Assembly (NCBI GenBank): GCA_003484265.1 | Contig: DNDO01000207.1 | Location: forward strand, 47,797-60,691 | Origin: Anaerolineae bacterium | Lineage (GTDB): Bacteria > Chloroflexota > Anaerolineae > Anaerolineales > Villigracilaceae | Direction of reading: 5' to 3' | DNA length: 12,895 nucleotides | Shown: positions 7,650 to 12,895 of the stretch, piece by piece | Position numbering within the stretch: the first letter of the stretch is position 1 | How the letters are laid out: each line of letters opens with the position of its first letter | Notes under the pieces: generated by a model | Told to the model about the DNA's origin: nothing | The model's input: only the letters and a program-made list of their open reading frames with translations | Database searches by the model: none | Program-made: the position numbers and the translations under genes

Positions 7650-8255
7650 TTATAAAGCCTTGACCATTCGATAATATCCATGATCTTCTTTTTCATCCTT
7701 CACGGTTTCCACGACCCGATAGCCGACCCTTTCATAGAGACGGCGCGCGTCGGTGTTGTGCCATCCTACGATCAGCGAGCATTTCATCAAACGATGTTCG
7801 AGTGCAAGACCCTCGGCGTATGCCAGCAATTGCGAGCCTAGTGATTGTCCCTGCATGGAGGGGAGAACTCCGATGTTGCTGATATACAGCTCGTCGTTTT
7901 CCGCCTCCCTTTCGCCCGGCAATTTGACAGTGCGCCAGATTATGCCAATGGCACGCGTCAGCCCGAGCACAGCGATAAGGTGCGGGATCGTTGCAAGGGC
8001 AAGACGGTTCAAATCCACGCCTTGAACTGCAACGAGCAAACCCGCCTTTTGACCATCCACCTCTGCCACGAATGCATGTTTGTAGCCGAACCTGCCGGCA
8101 TTACGTGCGACCAGTTTCTCCAACAAGGCTTGCATGCTTCCCGGCTCCTGATTGAATAAATGATCGGCGAGGCTGTCCATCGAGAGATAGATCAACAAAG
8201 CGACAAATGCCGCATCTTCCGCCCGCGCCGCCCGAATCTTGAGTCCGGGACTCAT
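7650..8255 (-). CDS. GNAT-family N-acetyltransferase
   Basis: This 201-residue soluble protein has the GNAT fold, which transfers an acetyl group from acetyl-CoA to an amine. Seen: N-terminal IRAARAEDAAFV (residues 7-18), the usual first strand and helix; the central strand ISNIGVLPSM (125-134), leading into the CoA-binding loop QGQSLGSQLL (135-144), where the first motif glycine is serine; and the end motif NTDARRLYERVGYRVVE (167-183), typical of the acetyl-CoA site. The frame extends to a TTG at 8273, but the ATG at 8255 overlaps the preceding stop as ATGA, so I take that start. It sits between DUF952 and DUF2298 genes, 3 bases before the latter. The substrate is not readable; acetylation of an amino sugar or a protein are both possible, and its position among envelope genes may be coincidental. 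Confidence 0.87.
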   Translation of the reverse strand: MSPGLKIRAARAEDAAFVALLIYLSMDSLADHLFNQEPGSMQALLEKLVARNAGRFGYKHAFVAEVDGQKAGLLVAVQGVDLNRLALATIPHLIAVLGLTRAIGIIWRTVKLPGEREAENDELYISNIGVLPSMQGQSLGSQLLAYAEGLALEHRLMKCSLIVGWHNTDARRLYERVGYRVVETVKDEKEDHGYYRMVKAL

Positions 8256-8608
8256 ACCGAAGGCATGACCCAATCATCGTTCGCGTCACGGATGAAGTCA
8301 AGCGCGCTTACAACCGCATTCAGGTTGATGGGTCCGTAAACGTGCGGGAACGGGTCTCCTTCGGGGACGCCAGGGGGTGGTGTCCCGCCGGAAGGTGCTT
8401 CCCATTTTAAAGTCGGGGAAAGAAGCGTGGGTTCAATCATGAGGAGGACGAGGTCGCTCTGCCCCTTGTAGAAATTATCCGCTACCGGCAAGACCTGCGC
8501 AAGAGTCGAGCAATGGATGAAGCCTTCGGTTGCGAGGCTTTCCGCGGTGTACTCGCCCTTCGCCTGCGCTTCATCCCACGCGGTACGAGTTGTAATATGG
8601 AAGATCAT
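8252..8608 (-). CDS. DUF952 family protein
   Basis: This small soluble protein of 118 residues is a complete DUF952 member. Seen: the opening IFHITTRTAWDEA (residues 2-14), GFIHCS at 29-34 and FPHVYGPIN at 87-95, which carry the histidines conserved in this family. The fold is thought to resemble ADP-ribosyl or RNA-phosphotransferase-like domains, but no function is established that I know of. The start is well supported by AAGGAG (8619-8614 on the minus strand), five bases before the ATG. The stop overlaps the GNAT start by four bases, so the two are translated together. DUF952 genes often occur near GNAT or other small enzymes in mixed operons, so a link with the membrane proteins is unproven. 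Confidence 0.88.
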   Translation of the reverse strand: MIFHITTRTAWDEAQAKGEYTAESLATEGFIHCSTLAQVLPVADNFYKGQSDLVLLMIEPTLLSPTLKWEAPSGGTPPPGVPEGDPFPHVYGPINLNAVVSALDFIRDANDDWVMPSV

Positions 8609-8613
8609 GGTTA

Positions 8614-8619
8614 CTCCTT
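8614..8619 (-). promoter_or_regulatory. Shine-Dalgarno site of the DUF952 gene
   Basis: On the minus strand AAGGAG lies five bases before the ATG at 8608. It is the clearest ribosome site in the minus-strand cluster, which suggests that translation starts anew here after the repeat at 8621-8696. Confidence 0.75.
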
Positions 8620-8620
8620 G

Positions 8621-8696
8621 CCCTCATACCCAACCCTTCCCCCAGAGGGAGAAGAGAGTCTATCCCATTTCCCTTCGGGAAGGGTTGGGGTGAGGG
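8621..8696. repeat. Palindromic intergenic repeat (CCCTCACCCCAACCCTTCCC type)
   Basis: Two arms of about 20 bases, 8621-8641 and 8677-8696, are inverted complements with only a small mismatch and one extra base (CCCTCATACCCAACCCTTCCC against the complement of GGGAAGGGTTGGGGTGAGGG). They enclose a purine-rich middle with AGAGGGAGAAGAGAG. It would form one long, stable mRNA stem. The sequence matches a dispersed repeat often seen in Chloroflexi and other bacteria. It starts 5 bases after the stop of the large DUF2298 gene and ends just before the DUF952 ribosome site. There is no T-run after it, so it is not a clean terminator. Confidence 0.75.
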
Positions 8697-8701
8697 AATA
8701 T

Positions 8702-11700
8702 TCACGGCATCACTTCATAGATGACCGTTTGTCCATCGCGATAGACAGAACGCCAGTATACGCCATCGAACTGTTTGAACTTTGCAAGTCCTTCAGCGTC
8801 GTATGCGGCGCGTTCCAGCTGACCGACGATAATATATTTCACATCATATGTTTTGAGGAAATCTCGCGCGAACTTGATACCAATACTGTTGTAGAAGTCG
8901 CCCACTTCATTGACCCGGTCCTGCACTTGAATGGATGTGAAGACGCGCTGCTGCCGCTGATGCCAGTTCCACCCGACAACGCCAGGTAAACCGGTATAGA
9001 TCGTGAAGCGCGTACACCAGCGATATTCGGGGCAATTCGCTTCGACGATGACCGGCGATCCCTGCACGTTATCCTGCATCCAGCGGATGGCATTATAGTC
9101 CTCGCTCAGGTCGAGGCGTTGACCGAAGTCATCGTAGTGGGCATATTCCATGAACGCCATCGAGTCGAGCGAACGCGGCGCTTCGATGATCCAGCGGTCG
9201 TTTATTTTTCCGTTCACTCCGGTTACGGTGAACATCGCCGCGCCGGAGATCAATACGATCATCGCGCTTTGCCAGAATATGCGCCAGCCCGGAAGCCACC
9301 TGAAGAAGGCAGGCAATGTCCATGCCAGCACTGCGCCTGAGACCGGAGCCAGCATCAACCACGCCTGCAAATAAAATTTGAAGATGGTGTTCTGCCGTCC
9401 GATATCGCCGACCACGGTGACCACTTCCACCATAATCGTAATGAACATCGCCGTGCCGATAAGGAACAACGCAAACCGTTTTGCATCGGTCAAATGCGGG
9501 TTCAACAATAAAACGCCCGCCCACGCCGCAAGCGGAAGGGCGATCCATGCGATGTGCAACCCGCCATAGTCTGTACCCGATTGATTGAATTGCAAAGCCA
9601 GCAGGGCGATCACCAACGTCACCAGCGCGCCTTCGATCAATAGTTGATAGGGCTTGAGTTTTTTCAATGCCGATAACGGCGTAAGCCGCATCCATTCGCG
9701 CGTTTCCCATGTCATCCATGATGCGACAATGAACAGGAACACCAGCCACATCGTGAGATAAGACGGGATAGGCGTGAACGGTCCCTTCCATGGATCAAGC
9801 GCGCTATATGCCTGGCTGTACCAGATGCGATACGGCTCATACATGAACCGCGAAAGGAGGTATAGCGCGGCAACATATCCCACTGTCAACACGGTACGTT
9901 TGACAAGGGTTGCATCAGCATACCTAAAAACGGAATATCCCAACGCGATCATGCAGATCAATAGATATGTATACGAGTCGGATAGGTTGGTGGGATACGC
10001 CGCGCCGACGATCAGACCGCCGATCACGATTCCCAATAAAGTCGACGCCTGATTCTTCCACTTCGCGTGCGCCGTCAACACAGACAGCGCCCAACTGATC
10101 GCGAGCAATGCCAGCGGCATGACGATCATATGCGCGTGCAGGTCGCTGTAGAGAAAAGTAAATAGCGGGAATTCAGTGATCGAATTATCAGGTCCGGGCG
10201 GAATGACGCGGCTTGGGTTCCAATACCAGTCTCCGTATCCGATGGGAAGCGAGCCGCCTTTGATGGTAATCAAGATGCCGTTGAATGCCCACATCAGACG
10301 CTGGACGAATGTCGACTCCCAACTGAACAACCCTTCCGCTCCAAGTTGCTGCATCTTTTGGTAAATGAGTTGGATCGTGCCGAGGTTGCCGAGCAATATC
10401 GTGAGGAAAGCGGCGGAAATGCCGGCAATGGGTCGAAGGTCAAAGATCGAAAATTGATCGTCATCCGCTTTCGATTTATGGTTCCCGATAATATTCCATC
10501 CAATCGAAAAGGCGGAAACACCAACGAATGCAAACAACGTCGGCAGGATAAAGTTATAAGCAATGGATGGGACGATACCGAGTAATTTGACCGGCGTGCC
10601 GACCAACAGGAATCCATAATAATAGTAGTTGATATATCCGCCGGCGAACCAGGGATCATAGGGCGGAAAGGATGTGCTCTTGATGACCGCGTTGAAATAG
10701 GAGAAGTCCATCGGGCGCTCGCCGCCTTTGGCGGGGTGCCAGAGATCGGAGTTCCCAAGACGGATAAGCAGGTCAATGACGAAGAAGATGAGGAAGAGTC
10801 CTTCGATCATCAGGAAGTATTTGCGTTTTGTCTGCCATTCTTCGCGCAATTCCTCGCGCTGGATATAACCAATCACGGCGCCTGTGATAAGAATCCCGCC
10901 GAAGACAATTGCGATTGTCGTGCGCGTGTAGGGAATCCCCAGTGAACCGCCGATCCACGAGAGGTATCCGAGAATGACCAATCCCAACGCACGGCTGAGG
11001 GGATACCCTTTATCGCCAAGCCCGGGCATGGCAAGGCGGATCAATGGATAGACTGCCAGCCCAAGAATAAAGATGAAGAGATACCAGACGACCAGACCGA
11101 GAATTGGATATTGGTTTTGTAACCAATCGTAATCGAAGAGTTGAGACCACGTCCCGCCAGTGCGCTGCTTTGCGAGCGTGTCCAACGGCAATAGCAAACT
11201 GGCATATTCGTCAAACTGACGCGGTGTGAGACGGACAACCTTGCTGAGGTCTACTACACTTAAGGCGGAACGGACCTGTTCCGCGTTGAAATTATCGCCT
11301 TTCTTGAAGATCAATACTTTCGGATGATCGTAAAACGTGAACGCTTCCTCCGCGTATTGGTCGTTGATAACGATGTTCCCAAGCATTGGGTAGGTTTTAA
11401 AGACTGCAACGAGGTCAAAGCCGAGCCTGCCTTCGTGATCGCCCGGTTCCGCTTCGTAGTAACACCGGATGATGTTTGCGCCGATGGGACATCCCATCAG
11501 TTCGCGGTAATACAAAGTCGTGAGCGGATACCGTTCCGGCAGGCGCGTGATCTGCGCGTACTGGTGATTGGTGGGAATGAAGATGTAATCAGCCTGGTCT
11601 AGCGTGGATACGAAGCGTTCTAGTTTTTCCGCGTTATCGTCCCAATAGACTTGAAGGTTGAGGTCGCCGCGATAGATTCCACCAAAGGCATCATAGCCGT

Positions 11701-12895
11701 CGATGCGGAAGGGGAGCCCGTAGTCGTAGTCCGTTTCGTTGACGACGGCTGAACCGTTGATGACAAGCGACCCCGAGTCCACTTCAAAGCGGAGGTAGTA
11801 TTGCGTTCCCTTCGTGACGGGGATGGGATTATCGAATTTGAGGGTATATGAGTCGCCGCGCAAGTCGTCCGTAGTGGAGAAGTCTGCTGTCAGTGAGGCA
11901 GCAGCAAGCGCCTGATCGGTTGTTGGACCCGGCGTATCGGACAGGATCAGGCTGACAGTCGAGGGAGAAGCGAGTGTGTTGGCGGCATGCGCAAGTGTGA
12001 CCGCGTCAACGATCCCATCCGATTGTGCAATGAAGGTTGTGTCGTAGGGAACGTCTACCTGAATGAATCCACCAGTGGGGAAAGGCAGCGGCTGGTTGTA
12101 GGTTGCGTCACCGATTTTTTGAATCTGCACATTGATGGGACCCGGCACGTTCTGGAATATCCAGCGCGAGGCGGCGATGCGCGGTTCGTCGCGGAGGTAG
12201 ATGCTGTGAAAGGCGAATGCCCAGACGGCGGTAAGAGCAACGACCGAAAGACCTATAATGCCAACGATGTAATTGGTAATACGTAATTTTGAATGCTTGG
12301 GGATTTCGAAGATAACCCATGCCGCCATCATTGCAAGGAGCGGGTAGATGGGAAGCTGATAACGCATGGTGGGATTGAATTGAAAGGACTGCCAGATGAA
12401 GTACGCCGCCGTCCAGCCCCAAAGCAGCGCATGACGCCATTCGCCCTTGATAATACGCCAACCCATGTAGAGGAAACCGATCCACGCAAGGATGCCGAGC
12501 GGAAGCCCTAGACCCCAGGCAGTTAAGTTTGTAAATGAATAGAGATGATTGCGCCGCGCCCATTGCAGGTTCCATGGAAGGTCGGCGTCGCCTTGGGCTT
12601 GTATGCGCTGTTCCTGAATATTCTCAACCCATTGTTCACTGGGAAAAATTCCATTGAAAGCATATGGCTGGAAGATTCGAAAGGAGATGAATGCGGCGAG
12701 ACCGCCGGCGATGAGGAAGGCAGCAATGAGTAAGTAGTAATCAGTGACCAATGAGCGGCGTTCAATGATAGTTTCGCCCTCACCACTATCCACTCGCTCA
12801 GGGAGAGAGGGCGCATCTGCGGTCATTGCTTTACGATCTGTAGTGAAGAAACGCAATGCAAAAGCGCCCGGCAACATAATCGCCAACGGATAGAT
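8702..12895 (-). CDS. Large GT39-like / DUF2298 fusion membrane protein (5' end beyond window)
   Basis: The frame is open to the right edge, reading I-Y-P before any start, so the N-terminus is missing; 1397 residues are visible, numbered here from base 12895. Residues 1-250 look like the late part of a GT39-like (PMT_2) membrane domain, including MRYQLPIYPLLAMMAA (177-192). Residues ~255-425 form a beta-rich, probably external domain. A C-terminal GT39-like tail follows (~430-535, with AFTFYDHPKVLIFKK). Residues ~598-1397 are a full DUF2298 domain: GGERPMDFSYFN (723-734), YINYYYYGF (754-762), SRV (895-897), ITEFPLFTFLYSDLHAH (906-922), NTIFKFYLQAW (1169-1179), GWNWHQ (1308-1313). Two cysteines at 1288 and 1294 might pair outside the cell. 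It probably handles a lipid-linked sugar; the exact reaction is unknown. A TTG at 12886 could be mistaken for the start, but it falls inside a membrane segment. Confidence 0.85.
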   Translation of the reverse strand: MYPLAIMLPGAFALRFFTTDRKAMTADAPSLPERVDSGEGETIIERRSLVTDYYLLIAAFLIAGGLAAFISFRIFQPYAFNGIFPSEQWVENIQEQRIQAQGDADLPWNLQWARRNHLYSFTNLTAWGLGLPLGILAWIGFLYMGWRIIKGEWRHALLWGWTAAYFIWQSFQFNPTMRYQLPIYPLLAMMAAWVIFEIPKHSKLRITNYIVGIIGLSVVALTAVWAFAFHSIYLRDEPRIAASRWIFQNVPGPINVQIQKIGDATYNQPLPFPTGGFIQVDVPYDTTFIAQSDGIVDAVTLAHAANTLASPSTVSLILSDTPGPTTDQALAAASLTADFSTTDDLRGDSYTLKFDNPIPVTKGTQYYLRFEVDSGSLVINGSAVVNETDYDYGLPFRIDGYDAFGGIYRGDLNLQVYWDDNAEKLERFVSTLDQADYIFIPTNHQYAQITRLPERYPLTTLYYRELMGCPIGANIIRCYYEAEPGDHEGRLGFDLVAVFKTYPMLGNIVINDQYAEEAFTFYDHPKVLIFKKGDNFNAEQVRSALSVVDLSKVVRLTPRQFDEYASLLLPLDTLAKQRTGGTWSQLFDYDWLQNQYPILGLVVWYLFIFILGLAVYPLIRLAMPGLGDKGYPLSRALGLVILGYLSWIGGSLGIPYTRTTIAIVFGGILITGAVIGYIQREELREEWQTKRKYFLMIEGLFLIFFVIDLLIRLGNSDLWHPAKGGERPMDFSYFNAVIKSTSFPPYDPWFAGGYINYYYYGFLLVGTPVKLLGIVPSIAYNFILPTLFAFVGVSAFSIGWNIIGNHKSKADDDQFSIFDLRPIAGISAAFLTILLGNLGTIQLIYQKMQQLGAEGLFSWESTFVQRLMWAFNGILITIKGGSLPIGYGDWYWNPSRVIPPGPDNSITEFPLFTFLYSDLHAHMIVMPLALLAISWALSVLTAHAKWKNQASTLLGIVIGGLIVGAAYPTNLSDSYTYLLICMIALGYSVFRYADATLVKRTVLTVGYVAALYLLSRFMYEPYRIWYSQAYSALDPWKGPFTPIPSYLTMWLVFLFIVASWMTWETREWMRLTPLSALKKLKPYQLLIEGALVTLVIALLALQFNQSGTDYGGLHIAWIALPLAAWAGVLLLNPHLTDAKRFALFLIGTAMFITIMVEVVTVVGDIGRQNTIFKFYLQAWLMLAPVSGAVLAWTLPAFFRWLPGWRIFWQSAMIVLISGAAMFTVTGVNGKINDRWIIEAPRSLDSMAFMEYAHYDDFGQRLDLSEDYNAIRWMQDNVQGSPVIVEANCPEYRWCTRFTIYTGLPGVVGWNWHQRQQRVFTSIQVQDRVNEVGDFYNSIGIKFARDFLKTYDVKYIIVGQLERAAYDAEGLAKFKQFDGVYWRSVYRDGQTVIYEVMP

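Noticed and set aside
3314..8696. The intergenic palindromes as a CRISPR array or phage attachment sites.
   Set aside because: They are three unrelated single-copy repeats kilobases apart, with no regular spacing, and no cas, integrase or transposase gene is present.
9129..9791. A 220-codon minus-strand frame and similar ones (10294-10776, 6370-6834, 7045-7515) inside the DUF2298 genes.
   Set aside because: They are in alternative frames of strongly supported coding sequence, with compositions unlike real proteins.
12884..12886. TTG as the start of the large fusion gene.
   Set aside because: The frame continues open to the window edge, and the TTG lies inside what looks like a membrane segment of a GT39-like domain whose beginning is missing. 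The gene is therefore truncated by the window, not short.

Overview
The window most likely comes from a member of the Chloroflexota, probably the class Anaerolineae. The main evidence is two copies of the very hydrophobic DUF2298 / 'Chlor_Arch_YYY' membrane domain, a family I know mainly from Chloroflexi and archaea. Three kinds of short palindromic intergenic repeat of a type often seen in that phylum agree with this. The assignment is inference; no rRNA or other phylogenetic marker is present.

Layout from left to right. One rightward gene (26-1114) encodes a PLP-dependent enzyme of the threonine aldolase / beta-eliminating lyase family. A hairpin with a T-run (1201-1234) marks the 3' end of everything to its right, which is all on the minus strand. 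In transcription order, right to left, the minus-strand genes are: a very large DUF2298 protein whose N-terminal part lies beyond the right edge (8702-12895); a DUF952 protein (8252-8608); a GNAT acetyltransferase (7650-8255); a second, stand-alone DUF2298 protein (5232-7646); a GT39-like (GT-C fold) membrane protein (3384-5120); cytidylate kinase cmk (2611-3294); and two PlsC-type acyltransferases (1925-2614 and 1231-1953).

Several junctions are tight. There are ATGA four-base overlaps at DUF952/GNAT and cmk/plsC, a 3-base gap at GNAT/DUF2298, and a 29-base overlap between the two acyltransferases. These, and the single visible terminator at the far end, suggest co-transcription in blocks or as one long unit. 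I see no convincing promoter. The only longer gaps are 1115-1230, 3295-3383, 5121-5231 and 8609-8701, all under 120 bases. Each of the last three holds one palindromic repeat starting 2 to 8 bases after the stop codon of the gene transcribed into it.

Functionally the minus-strand set looks like envelope biogenesis. Three large polytopic membrane proteins (a GT-C/DUF2298 fusion, a lone DUF2298 and a lone GT-C) probably act on a lipid-linked sugar or glycan outside the membrane. Two acyltransferases would supply phospholipid, and cmk is a housekeeping partner often found next to plsC. The biochemical role of DUF2298 is unknown to me. The duplicated DUF2298 pair with its GT-C partner is the part of the window most likely to be a poorly described system.
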